From: Luteolibacter ambystomatis
GTDB taxonomy: Bacteria; Verrucomicrobiota; Verrucomicrobiia; Verrucomicrobiales; Akkermansiaceae
Assembly: GCF_018137965.1 (NCBI RefSeq)
Contig: NZ_CP073100.1
Coordinates: forward strand, 4,785,754-4,849,753
Direction of reading: 5' to 3'
DNA: 64,000 bases
A program made the translations under genes and the position numbers. The notes below the pieces were generated by a model. That model was not told the DNA's origin and searched no databases. It was given only the letters and a program-made list of their open reading frames with translations. Each line of letters opens with the position of its first letter. The first letter of the stretch is position 1. Of this stretch, positions 1-8,618 are shown piece after piece.

Positions 1-582
1 GTCCGTCGCATTGCCGACGAGGGCCGCGCCGAACTTGGCGCCGAAGAAGCCGCCGCTGGCGAATTCCGCGGAGCTGTCCACAGCCACGAAGCCGGGGATG
101 TCCTGGTTGATGCGACCGCCGAGCTGGAGCACCCACGCCCCGAGCGCCGGGTGCTTGATGGTGCCACGCAGCGCGTAGCTGGTGTGCATGATGTAGGTGC
201 CTTGCTCGTGGGCACCCTGGGTGGAGTTCATCGAGTTGATGACGGTGATCTTGTCCATCATCGCGGCGGTCTTCGGCAGATGCTGCCCCACCTGGATGCC
301 ATCGACCTTGGTCGGGATCACTTCCATCGGCCCCATCACGTCCTTCTTCTTCGGCTTCGGATCGAAGGTGTCGAGGTGGCTCATGCCACCATTCATGTAA
401 AGGTAGATGACGTGCTTGGCCTTGCCTTTCGGTCCGGCGGCAGGAGCAGTGCCGGCGGCGGCAGCGGTCGCCGCGCTCAAGAAGGGCAGCACATGAACGC
501 CGAGACACATGCGGGCCGCGGTGGCCATGAAGCGGCGGCGGGTCGGCTCATCGCCGTGCGGGATGTCGTCGGGCAGGTTCAT
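1..582 (-). CDS. DUF1501 domain-containing protein, N-terminal part (runs off the window edge)
   Basis: The first 194 codons of a minus-strand gene are present; the C-terminus lies beyond base 1. The N-terminus carries a Tat-like signal (TRRRFM near residue 14, then a hydrophobic Ala-rich stretch), so export in folded form is likely. After it come HVIYLYMNGGMSHLDTFDPKP and GAHEQGTYIMHTSYALRG, which are characteristic of DUF1501, a sulfatase/phosphatase-fold family abundant in Planctomycetes and Verrucomicrobia. The ATG overlaps the stop codon of the upstream DUF1549 gene by four bases (ATGA), so the two are co-transcribed. DUF1549/DUF1553 and DUF1501 proteins commonly occur as such pairs; their biochemical role is unknown. 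Confidence 0.9.
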   Translation of the reverse strand, partial: MNLPDDIPHGDEPTRRRFMATAARMCLGVHVLPFLSAATAAAAGTAPAAGPKGKAKHVIYLYMNGGMSHLDTFDPKPKKKDVMGPMEVIPTKVDGIQVGQHLPKTAAMMDKITVINSMNSTQGAHEQGTYIMHTSYALRGTIKHPALGAWVLQLGGRINQDIPGFVAVDSSAEFASGGFFGAKFGAALVGNATD

Positions 583-2507
583 TGCAGGAAGAGGAATTCG
601 GAGGACATGACCAGGGCGGAGACGATGTTGCGGTAGCCCCGTTCCGGGGAACTCTTCACTTCATCGAGCATCCAGCCCATCTCCTGGTCGGTGGGCGGGC
701 GGCTGAGAATGGCGAGGTAGAGGCGGCGGATCTTCTCGTCGTTCGACGTGGCCCCCTCGAGGGTCTTGTAGAGCGCGGCCTTCGGGTTGTTCACGAGCTG
801 GCGCTGCACGAAGCCGTTCATGAGCGAGAGCACCTGGCCCACGTTCGGCTCGCGGCTGGAGGCATCCACCACCTCGCGGTTCGATTGGCCGAAGAGGTAG
901 AGGAAATGGTCGCCGGGCGCGGGCGAGGGCAGCTCCGAGGCGCGGACCTGGGCATCCTTGTTGTAGGTGTGGATGCCGCTCATCATCATCGATTCCCCAC
1001 CACCGCCGCCATCGGACTTCACGTCCTGAAGCAACTTTTGGAAGTAGGCGCGGACATCGGATTCTTTCTGCAGCGCCAGCACCTCCTTCGAGACCTGGAT
1101 CATGTTCTTCTTGCCGACGAGCACCGGCTTGCCACCCACATAGATACGATCGTCCAGCGTGCGGCGCGGTTTCAGATCGGGATTGCCACCGGAGAGAGTG
1201 ATGAGGGAATCCCAGATCTGCTCGGAGCTGAGACGTTCGATCTTGCGGCCGTGGAAGTCATCGCCGCCCGGAACGATGGACGTGTCCGGGTTGGTTGCGA
1301 ACTGGAAGGTGCGGGTGTAAAGCAGCACGCGCTGGTAAGCCTTCATGTCGAACTGGAGATCCACCATGAGCTGCTGGAGATAGCCCATCAGCTCCGGGTA
1401 GTTCGATTTCTCCGCCTCCACATAGGTATCGACCGGCTCATAGACGGCCTTGCCCATCACGCGCTTCCACATGCGATTGGCGATGTTCGAGGGGAACTGT
1501 GGGCCGGTTTTGGAAACAACCCAGTCGGCGAGCTTCTCGCGGCCGTTGTTCTCATCGCGGCGGTCGGACATCAGCACGATCTTTCCGAAGGGCGTGCGGC
1601 CACCCACCAAGTCGCCGGGTTTGCCGTTGTGATACTCGGCCTGGTAGTCCTGCGGCAGGGCGATACGGCCGGAGCCGCCGCCTGCGAGGCTCATCCCATA
1701 CACGCGGTCCCACATCACCTGGGCCACGGAGTATTCGGGGCCGCGGCGCTCGTCCTGCCGGGTGAGTTCGCTCCAGAGCGGCTGCATCAGCTTCTGGTTG
1801 AGTTCGCCCTGGCCGTTGGTGAAGGCGGCGAGCTCGTAGAAATCCTTGCGCTCCGGCTTCTCGTCCGGGCTGGCGTGGTTGTCGTGGCACTGGGCGCACT
1901 CCATCCGCGAGGCGAGGAAGATGCGCATCGAGTTCGCGATGTTGTCCAGCGGCATGCCGCGGTCGCGGGTGTAGTAGCCCACGGAAGCGGTCTGCGGATC
2001 CCAGCCATCGCCATTGCTGGCGAGCAGGCGGCGGACGAACTCATCCCACGGCATGTTGCTGTCCACGGCGCGGCGCACCCAGTCGCGATACGGGGCCATG
2101 CTGGCACCACCGCCGCCGATGCGCTGGTCGGTCAGGCGCAGCAGGTCGAAGGTCCAGTTCGTCAGATGGCTGCCATAGCCGGGCGAGTTGAGCAGGTAGT
2201 TCACCAGCTCCTGGCGCTTGTTCGGATCGGAAATGTCCAGGAAATCGCGGGCTTCCTCGCCAGTGGGGATGCGGCCGATGGTCACGAGGAAGACGCGGCG
2301 CAGGTAGGTGGCATCGTCCGTGGTGGCGGGGACGGGCAGCTTCTGCTTCCGATACCAGTTCGCCACGTGCTGGTCGATGGTGAGCGCGGCCTTCTTGAGG
2401 TAGGCCGGGTCATCCTTCGGAGCCTTCATGCCTTGGCCGCAGGCCAACGGCGCGGCCGCGACGAGGCCAAGCACGGCCATGGTCCATCGAACGAAAAGGG
2501 GTTTCAT
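579..2507 (-). CDS. DUF1549/DUF1553 domain-containing secreted protein
   Basis: A 642-residue protein with a cleavable signal peptide (hydrophobic core residues 8-22, ending ACG). The DUF1549 part covers roughly residues 35-240 (YLRRVFLVTIGRIPT, then FLASRMECAQCHDN) and contains one CxxCH motif near residue 202, so it may carry a c-type heme. The C-terminal half (IANRMWKRVMG, later LYLAILSRPPTDQEM) matches DUF1553. It is the promoter-proximal gene of the pair with the DUF1501 gene, which it overlaps by four bases. Such proteins belong to the planctomycete/verrucomicrobial cytochrome-like paralogues of unknown function. The family assignment is firm; heme binding is inferred from the motif only. 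Confidence 0.92.
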   Translation of the reverse strand: MKPLFVRWTMAVLGLVAAAPLACGQGMKAPKDDPAYLKKAALTIDQHVANWYRKQKLPVPATTDDATYLRRVFLVTIGRIPTGEEARDFLDISDPNKRQELVNYLLNSPGYGSHLTNWTFDLLRLTDQRIGGGGASMAPYRDWVRRAVDSNMPWDEFVRRLLASNGDGWDPQTASVGYYTRDRGMPLDNIANSMRIFLASRMECAQCHDNHASPDEKPERKDFYELAAFTNGQGELNQKLMQPLWSELTRQDERRGPEYSVAQVMWDRVYGMSLAGGGSGRIALPQDYQAEYHNGKPGDLVGGRTPFGKIVLMSDRRDENNGREKLADWVVSKTGPQFPSNIANRMWKRVMGKAVYEPVDTYVEAEKSNYPELMGYLQQLMVDLQFDMKAYQRVLLYTRTFQFATNPDTSIVPGGDDFHGRKIERLSSEQIWDSLITLSGGNPDLKPRRTLDDRIYVGGKPVLVGKKNMIQVSKEVLALQKESDVRAYFQKLLQDVKSDGGGGGESMMMSGIHTYNKDAQVRASELPSPAPGDHFLYLFGQSNREVVDASSREPNVGQVLSLMNGFVQRQLVNNPKAALYKTLEGATSNDEKIRRLYLAILSRPPTDQEMGWMLDEVKSSPERGYRNIVSALVMSSEFLFLQ

Positions 2508-2790
2508 GGGTTTCTGGGCTTTGCCAACGTAGTCAGGACCCTTGTTGGCGTCAACCAGACCCTACGGAATGGACCCGTTCCGCATTTCGGGTTTCTGCGT
2601 ATTTTTTCAGCTTTGTGTCACGGTTGCGAGTTGAGCGGCGGGTGGAGACTCGCCGGAAGACAGGGATTCGGGCAGATTCCCGCACCGTCCCGCAGCCGCG
2701 GGCAAGTATCGCCAAGGGCTCATGGTTTTCTGTTAGTGTCTTTCCGGAGCGCCCGTAGATCCTGCCCGTCTCATTGCATTCCACAAACCC

Positions 2791-5553
2791 ATGAAATTTT
2801 TCCAACCCTCGCTTCCCGCCGTCTTGCTCGCGGCAGTGGCGGGTGTCGCCCCGCTGGCGGCTCCAGCCGCGACCTTGCCCGCCGGATTCGCCGAAACCCG
2901 GATCGCCACCGGCCTGAATCCGGTTACCATGACCTTCGCTCCGGACGGGCGGCTGTTTCTCTGCGAAAAGCAGGGCCTGCTGCGCGTGATCGAGGGCGAA
3001 AAGCTGGTGGAGAAGCCGCTGCTCGACCTCACGGCGAAGGTGGATGGCTGGAACGAGCGCGGGTTGCTCAGCGTGTGCTTCGATCCCGACTACGCCCGCA
3101 ACGGCTGGATCTACGTCTATTACACCCACAACCGCAAACCGGAGGACACCAGCCACCAGTCCAGCAACAACCGCGTAAGCCGCTTCACCATCAAGGGCGG
3201 TGCGATCGACCCCGCCACGGAAACAGTGATCCTGGAGCTTACGGACCTTTCCAAGATCGGCTGGCACAACGGCGGCGGCCTCCGCTTTGGCAAGGACGGC
3301 AAGCTCTACGTCGGCACTGGCGAGAACGCCAATGGCGGCTACGCCCAGGACGGCGGCAACCTGCTCGGAAAACTGCTCCGCATCAACAAGGATGGCTCGA
3401 TCCCGAGCGACAATCCCTACTACCGCGAGTTCAAGGACCAGAACCGGGCGATCGTCGCGCTCGGCCTGCGGAATCCCTTCAGTATCGCGGTGCAGCCCGG
3501 CACGGGTCTGCTTTACCTGAGCATGGTCGGCGCGAACTTCGAGCAGATCGAACGCTACGAAACCGGCTCCGCTCCGGAGGCGGTGAATTACGGCTGGCCG
3601 GACATCGATGGCCCTCCGAAGAACAACCAGAAGCAGCCGCCCGGCTATCGTGCTCCGGCCTATGCCTACGATCACGGCAGCGGCAAGGGCGTGGCACTGT
3701 GTGCGGGGGATTTCTACAATCCCGCCAAGCCGGGCGCGGATGCGTTTCCCGCCGAATACACCGGGAAGTTTTTCTTCAGCGACTACGGCGGCTGGATCAA
3801 GCTGATCGATCCTGCAAAGCCGGAAACGCGGCTCGATTTCGCCACCGGCATCGACCGCCCCATCGCCGTCGCCACGGCACCGGATGGTGCGCTGTGGTAT
3901 ATCGAGCGCGCGGGCATTCCTGGTGGTTCGGATGCTTCCAATACCGCCAGCAAGAATGGCTCGTTGTGGCGCATCCGATGGAGCGGTGGGGGGCAACCGA
4001 CGAAGCTCGCGATGGTCCGCCAGCCGGGCGGAGCGAATGTCGGCACATCGCTCGGGGACATCCAGGTGGCCTTGCAAGGCGAGGATGGAAAGACGCTCAC
4101 TTCTGCAACGGACAGCATCACGATTTCGCTCAACGCGAATCCGGGGAACGGCAGGTTGATCGGCTCCACCACGGTGGCGGCGGTGAATGGTGTCGCCAGT
4201 TTCTCCGGGCTCTCCGTCGACCAAGCGGGGCGGGGCTACACGCTTCGTGCCAGCAATGGCAAAGGAGAAGTGACCAGCGCCGCGTTCGACATCGCGAATG
4301 GAACCGCAGCCCCAAGGATCGCACCCGGGAGCGGGAACTTCACCGGTCCGGTCACGGTGCGGATCGTAAGCGACACGCCGGGAGCCACGTTGCGTTACAC
4401 ACTGGATGGCAAGGACCCGACCGATGCTTCGCCGGTTTACAGCACGCCATTCCAAATCACCGCGAATCAGACGGTGAAGGCCATCGCCGGCAGGAAGGGT
4501 CTCACCGCCAGTGCCGTGGTCAGCGCGGATCTCAAGATCACTGGCAACAAACCCTATGGACTCGATGACCGTCCGCCGGTTGCCGGACTGAAACTTCCTG
4601 CCACTGCAGAGGCAGGCCTTCCCGCCACGCTCTCCGCCACCGGTATTTTCGCGGACCGGAATCTGACGCCGAAGCCGGGAGTGGTTCCATACTCGCTCAA
4701 TAGCGGCGCGTGGGCGGACGGCGCGCGCGTCCAGCGTTGGATCGCGCTGCCGCCTTCGGGCAGAATCAGCTTTTCATCGACTGGAGAGTTCACGTGGCCG
4801 GGCGGCACCGTGTTGGTGCAGCATTTCGAAATCGCTTCGCGTCGTCTGGATACCCGCGTGCTGGTGCTCGATACCACCGGGAAGTTCGGCTACGGAGCCA
4901 GCTATCGCTGGCGACCGGACAACAGCGATGCGGATCTCGTTCCGGAGGGCGGTCAGGAGGAAGTGCTGAAAGTCGCCGATGCTGCCGGAGCAACACGCGA
5001 ACAAACGTGGACCTATCCCGCGCGCGGCCTCTGCGTCATGTGCCACACGCCGAATGCGGGTTTCGTGCTCGGTCCCAAGGCGCGCCAGCTCAATGGCAAT
5101 CACGCTTACCCCGGTGGTCGCACGGACAACCAGCTCCGCACCTGGAGCTATCTCCAGATGTTCGAGAAGGCTTTGGATGAATCCGCGATCAAGGGCTACG
5201 CGCATACCGTTGCGATCAATGACGGCAGCGCCACGGTGGAAGCCCGCGTGCGTTCCTATCTCGATGCCAACTGCGCCCAGTGCCATCGCCCGAATGGAAC
5301 CGGTGCGCTGTGGGACGCCCGGCTTGACACGCCGCTGTCCGGACAGGGAATCCTTGGTGGAGAGGTGCGGAACACGCTCAACATTGAGGGAGCGAAGATC
5401 GTCGCCCAAGGCGATGTCGCGAAGTCGATCCTGCACCACCGCATGGCCTCGACCTCGCTCACCGAACAGATGCCTCCGCTCACCCGCAACGTGCCGGATG
5501 CCGAAGCGTTGAAGGTTCTGGAACAGTGGATCCGCGGCGAGGGGAAGAAATAG
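2791..5553 (+). CDS. Secreted PQQ-type sugar dehydrogenase (GSDH) fused to chitobiase-C-like and cytochrome c-like domains
   Basis: A 920-residue multidomain exported protein. Residues 1-26 are a signal peptide. Residues about 30-395 form a glucose/sorbosone dehydrogenase-type six-bladed propeller (FAPDGRLFLCEKQG, HNGGGLRFGKDGKLYVGTGE). Residues about 400-500 look like an Ig-type beta domain. Residues about 505-590 resemble the chitobiase/hexosaminidase C-terminal domain (TLRYTLDGKDPTDASPVY). The C-terminal third has two CxxCH heme sites (CVMCH near residue 748, CAQCH near 827) and a possible Met ligand in MPPLTRN. A heme domain beside a PQQ enzyme suggests the propeller passes substrate electrons directly to heme in the periplasm. 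The substrate cannot be read from sequence. It stands alone, divergent from the DUF1549 gene. Confidence 0.9.
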   Translation: MKFFQPSLPAVLLAAVAGVAPLAAPAATLPAGFAETRIATGLNPVTMTFAPDGRLFLCEKQGLLRVIEGEKLVEKPLLDLTAKVDGWNERGLLSVCFDPDYARNGWIYVYYTHNRKPEDTSHQSSNNRVSRFTIKGGAIDPATETVILELTDLSKIGWHNGGGLRFGKDGKLYVGTGENANGGYAQDGGNLLGKLLRINKDGSIPSDNPYYREFKDQNRAIVALGLRNPFSIAVQPGTGLLYLSMVGANFEQIERYETGSAPEAVNYGWPDIDGPPKNNQKQPPGYRAPAYAYDHGSGKGVALCAGDFYNPAKPGADAFPAEYTGKFFFSDYGGWIKLIDPAKPETRLDFATGIDRPIAVATAPDGALWYIERAGIPGGSDASNTASKNGSLWRIRWSGGGQPTKLAMVRQPGGANVGTSLGDIQVALQGEDGKTLTSATDSITISLNANPGNGRLIGSTTVAAVNGVASFSGLSVDQAGRGYTLRASNGKGEVTSAAFDIANGTAAPRIAPGSGNFTGPVTVRIVSDTPGATLRYTLDGKDPTDASPVYSTPFQITANQTVKAIAGRKGLTASAVVSADLKITGNKPYGLDDRPPVAGLKLPATAEAGLPATLSATGIFADRNLTPKPGVVPYSLNSGAWADGARVQRWIALPPSGRISFSSTGEFTWPGGTVLVQHFEIASRRLDTRVLVLDTTGKFGYGASYRWRPDNSDADLVPEGGQEEVLKVADAAGATREQTWTYPARGLCVMCHTPNAGFVLGPKARQLNGNHAYPGGRTDNQLRTWSYLQMFEKALDESAIKGYAHTVAINDGSATVEARVRSYLDANCAQCHRPNGTGALWDARLDTPLSGQGILGGEVRNTLNIEGAKIVAQGDVAKSILHHRMASTSLTEQMPPLTRNVPDAEALKVLEQWIRGEGKK

Positions 5554-5562
5554 AAACCACGT

Positions 5563-7284
5563 TCAGCTTTCCTGAGCCTGCGCATGCCGTCGGGCTTCGA
5601 GGATCGCACGGCGGGTGACGAGGCCGACGAGTTTCGGTGTTTCCGCACGGTCCACTACCGGCAGGCGGCCGATGCCATTGCGGATCATGCGATCGGCGGC
5701 ATCGGAGAGCGGTTCTTCCGGATGAATCGTCACCGGCCGGGTTACGCCGGCTTCCAGAATGGTGCTGTGGGGCGCGATCTCCAATGCGGCGAAGAGATCG
5801 GCACGGGTGATAATGCCGAGGAGCGTGCCATCCGTTGCGGTGATGGGGATCAAACGCACGTCGTGCCACGGCGAGCCGTGAGTGCCGAGTCGTGCGGCGA
5901 TTTCCGCCACCGTGTGCTGGGGTGCGGCGGTGAGAGGCTCGCGTTCCATCACCGCATCCACCTGCAGGGCGTGGAGGAAATCCGGCTCGTAGTCGCTGGG
6001 GATGCGCACGCCGCGGCGGGCGAGTTTTTCCGTCATGATCGTCTCCCGCATCAGCACGCGGGACACCAACACCGCCGCGCCGCAACCCAGCAGCAACGGC
6101 CCAAAGGCCCCGACCGCATGCGTTGCTTCAAAGGCGAAGGCCACGGACGCAAGGAATGCCCGCGAGGCTCCCGCGAACGTCGCCGCCATGCCGATCATCA
6201 CTCCGAGTCCCACTGGAAACGCCTCGAAGCCCGGTACTCCGTGCAGCGCATGGGCCGCCAATGCGCCGAAGGCTCCGCCGATGGTCATCAGGGGCGCGAG
6301 CGTGCCACCCGAGGTGCCGCTGCCGAGCGCCACCAACCATGAAATGAACTTCAGCACTGCCAGCGTGGCGATGGCCTTGAGGGCCATTTGTCCATCCAGC
6401 AGTTCGCGCAGGTTGTCATAGCCCACGCCGAGCGTGCGCGGTTCCATCCAGCCGATCGCACCGACGACGACTCCGCCGATGGCGGGCCACCACATCCAAT
6501 GGATGGGCAGTTTCTCAAATTCATCCTCCAGCGCATACACCGCCTTGGTGATGCCCACGGCCAGCAAGCCGCATACACCACCGATCACGAACGACCCGAA
6601 GGAAAGCGGCAGGTCCGGCGTTTGGTTGAACGCCAGCGGGAACATCGGCAGCGGTTCGTGGAAGAACGAGCGCAAGGCCATCGCCGTGCCCGTGGCCAGT
6701 GCCACCGGTAGGAAACTGCGGCCTCGGTATTCGAACAACAGCAGCTCGATCGCCAGCAGCACCGCCGCCAGAGGCGTGCCGAAAATCGCGGTCATGCCCG
6801 CCGCCGCTCCGGCTGCCAGCAGGATCTTCCGCTGCACCGGACTACTCGGCAGCCATTGACCGAGCAGGGAACCGATGGCACCGCCGGTGGCAATGATCGG
6901 TCCTTCCGCGCCGAACGGACCGCCGGTGCCAATGGACACTGCGGCGGAGAGCGGCTTGAAGATCGCCACCCGCGCCGGGATGCGGCTGTCCGCGGTGCCG
7001 ATCGCCTGCATCGCTTCCGGGATGCCGTGGCCGCGGATCGCCGGACTGCCCCAGCGTGCCATCACGCCGATGATGAGTCCGCCGATCACCGGCACGGCGA
7101 TGCCCCAGGCACCCCAGGTGGAGAAATCCGGCTTTGATTCCGCTGTGGAAAAGACGCCATGGAAGGCAAGATTCGTGCACAACCGGATCAGGGCGATCAG
7201 ACCAACGGCGGTGAGGGTGACGATGCCGCCGAGCAGCACGGAAAGAAGGGGCACGCGGGCGCGTGACCAGAGCGAAGGAATCAT
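5563..7284 (-). CDS. ClC-family chloride channel/antiporter with C-terminal CBS domains
   Basis: A 573-residue membrane protein of the voltage-gated chloride channel/transporter family. The ClC core (residues about 1-420) has GHGIPEAM (equivalent to the GSGIP selectivity segment, with His in place of Ser), GAEGPIIATGG, which keeps the gating glutamate, and GSGTSGGTLAPLMTIGG, equivalent to the GxFxP segment. Residues about 440-565 form two CBS domains (MEREPLTAAPQHTVAEIA and GVTRPVTIHPEEPLSDAA), which often sense adenine nucleotides. It is co-transcribed with and overlaps the marR gene by four bases (ATGA), so expression is probably MarR-controlled. Whether it is a channel or a Cl-/H+ exchanger cannot be decided here. 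Confidence 0.92.
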   Translation of the reverse strand: MIPSLWSRARVPLLSVLLGGIVTLTAVGLIALIRLCTNLAFHGVFSTAESKPDFSTWGAWGIAVPVIGGLIIGVMARWGSPAIRGHGIPEAMQAIGTADSRIPARVAIFKPLSAAVSIGTGGPFGAEGPIIATGGAIGSLLGQWLPSSPVQRKILLAAGAAAGMTAIFGTPLAAVLLAIELLLFEYRGRSFLPVALATGTAMALRSFFHEPLPMFPLAFNQTPDLPLSFGSFVIGGVCGLLAVGITKAVYALEDEFEKLPIHWMWWPAIGGVVVGAIGWMEPRTLGVGYDNLRELLDGQMALKAIATLAVLKFISWLVALGSGTSGGTLAPLMTIGGAFGALAAHALHGVPGFEAFPVGLGVMIGMAATFAGASRAFLASVAFAFEATHAVGAFGPLLLGCGAAVLVSRVLMRETIMTEKLARRGVRIPSDYEPDFLHALQVDAVMEREPLTAAPQHTVAEIAARLGTHGSPWHDVRLIPITATDGTLLGIITRADLFAALEIAPHSTILEAGVTRPVTIHPEEPLSDAADRMIRNGIGRLPVVDRAETPKLVGLVTRRAILEARRHAQAQES

Positions 7285-7694
7285 GAAGGATCGAGCGTGG
7301 AGAGAAAGTTCACGATTTCCGGGCCGAGGTGCTTCAGCTCGGTGCGATGCACGCGGCTGAGACGCTCGAGACGGGCGGAGCCTTCCAGGGTGAGCTCCAG
7401 CACCATCGCGCGGCGGTCTTCCGGAGACGGTCGCTTGGAGACGAGGCCGGCTGCTTCCAAGCGCTGTACCAGTTCCACGGTGGTGTGGTGGCGCAGTTTC
7501 AACCGTTCCGCCAGCACACCGACGGTGGTGGTGCCTGCCTCCCGGCCGCGGATGGCGAGCAAGGCTTGGTGCTGCTGCGGCTTCAGTCCCTCCTGGGCGG
7601 CAGCACGCTCACTGAAATGAAGGAAGCGGCGCAGGGCGTATCGGAAGTCCGCCAGTCGCTTGTAGTCGGAGTCTATGAGGAGCGGCTCGGTCAT
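7281..7694 (-). CDS. MarR-family transcriptional regulator
   Basis: A 137-residue winged-helix repressor of the MarR family. The helix-turn-helix and wing lie at about residues 50-95 (GVLAERLKLRHHTTVELVQRLEAAGLV, then RRAMVLELTLEGSARL). It is the first gene of a two-gene operon with the ClC transporter. A perfect 10-bp inverted repeat lies 11 bases upstream of its start codon and is the obvious autoregulatory operator. MarR proteins usually respond to small phenolic or oxidant ligands; the ligand here is unknown. There is no clear ribosome binding site, because the operator and -10 region leave only a very short leader. Confidence 0.93.
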   Translation of the reverse strand: MTEPLLIDSDYKRLADFRYALRRFLHFSERAAAQEGLKPQQHQALLAIRGREAGTTTVGVLAERLKLRHHTTVELVQRLEAAGLVSKRPSPEDRRAMVLELTLEGSARLERLSRVHRTELKHLGPEIVNFLSTLDPS

Positions 7695-7705
7695 TGGCGG
7701 GAGTC

Positions 7706-7730
7706 ATTTATATCGTAATGCGATATAAAT
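7706..7730. promoter_or_regulatory. Candidate MarR operator: perfect 10-bp inverted repeat, 5-bp spacer
   Basis: Half-sites ATTTATATCG (7706-7715) and CGATATAAAT (7721-7730) are exact reverse complements around taatg. Size and composition are typical of MarR-dimer sites. On the minus strand the site spans the gap between a TTGATT (-35-like, 7733-7728) and an ATAAAT (-10-like, 7711-7706), so binding would block the marR-clc promoter. Confidence 0.8.
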
Positions 7731-7829
7731 CAAGTGGGATATGTTACGGTGGGTCTTTAGCTCCTGCCGTGCCAGTGCGGAAAGTTCCCGGTCCTTGACG
7801 AGTCCGCGACCACCACGACAGTCGCGGGC

Positions 7830-8618
7830 ATGAGTGCTCCGCAGATTCCGCGTGATCAGGGGACGACGGCCTTTTCCGGAAAGGCAGGAGACTATCAGGC
7901 GGCTCGTCCTTCCTATCCGCAGGCGTGGTTTGCGGCTTTGGAAGGGGAAGGTTTGCTCGGGCCGGGGGAGGTGATCGCAGACATCGGCGCAGGCACTGGT
8001 TTGCTCACAGCGGGTTTGCTGGATCGGGGCGCGATCGTTACAGCGGTGGAGCCAAATGACGCGATGCGATACGCGTGTGATGAATGGCTTGGAGGGCGCG
8101 AGAGCTACAGCAGCGTCTCCGGCACGGCGGAAAACACTTCCCTGCTGGATGCGTCCGTGGATCTCATCACGGCGGCACAAGCGTTCCATTGGTTCCAGAT
8201 CGAGGAAGCGCGGCGCGAGTTCCTGCGCATCCTGAAGCCCGCCGGCCTGGTGGCCCTGATCTGGAATGACCGCATTCCTGAAGACCCGCTCCAGCAAGCT
8301 CTGGCGGAAATCATGGAGGAGCTCGGCGGGGTGATGCGGAATGCCGTGCTGTCCCAGGAAAACAAGGCAGGGGTGCCCGCGTTCTTCAATGGGCCGTATC
8401 GCACGCTGGAGTTTTCCAACGAACAACTGCTCACCCGCGAAGGATTACATGGCCTGTTGTTCTCGCGCTCGTACATGCCGCGCCGCGATAGCGTGGAAGG
8501 CGCGCGGGTGGTCGTGGAAACGGACCGCGTCTTCGACCGCTTTGTGGAAGCGGAGACAGTGCGGATTCGTTACCGCACCGTCACGATGCTTGGTCGGCCG
8601 GTTACGGCAGGATCATGA
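7830..8618 (+). CDS. Class I SAM-dependent methyltransferase
   Basis: A 262-residue protein of the methyltransferase_11 type. The SAM-binding motif I is near residues 50-60 (VIADIGAGTGLLTAGLL), followed by the acidic end of beta-2 in TAVEPNDAMR and motif IV-like DLITAAQAFHWFQ. The N-terminal FSGKAGDYQAARPSYP is typical of small soluble methyltransferases acting on small molecules; the substrate is unknown. A TTGACG hexamer (7795-7800) lies exactly 35 bases before the ATG, consistent with a leaderless mRNA, although the -10 position (ACAGTC) is weak. The gene ends 17 bases inside the 3' end of the convergent C39-like protease gene. Confidence 0.88.
   Translation: MSAPQIPRDQGTTAFSGKAGDYQAARPSYPQAWFAALEGEGLLGPGEVIADIGAGTGLLTAGLLDRGAIVTAVEPNDAMRYACDEWLGGRESYSSVSGTAENTSLLDASVDLITAAQAFHWFQIEEARREFLRILKPAGLVALIWNDRIPEDPLQQALAEIMEELGGVMRNAVLSQENKAGVPAFFNGPYRTLEFSNEQLLTREGLHGLLFSRSYMPRRDSVEGARVVVETDRVFDRFVEAETVRIRYRTVTMLGRPVTAGS

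Noticed and set aside
582-4568. A 1328-codon open frame on the plus strand, opposite the DUF1549 gene and overlapping the GSDH gene
   Set aside because: Its composition (His, Arg and Ala rich, no domain) is that of an antisense or shifted frame in GC-rich coding DNA; the two real genes in other frames have clear domains.
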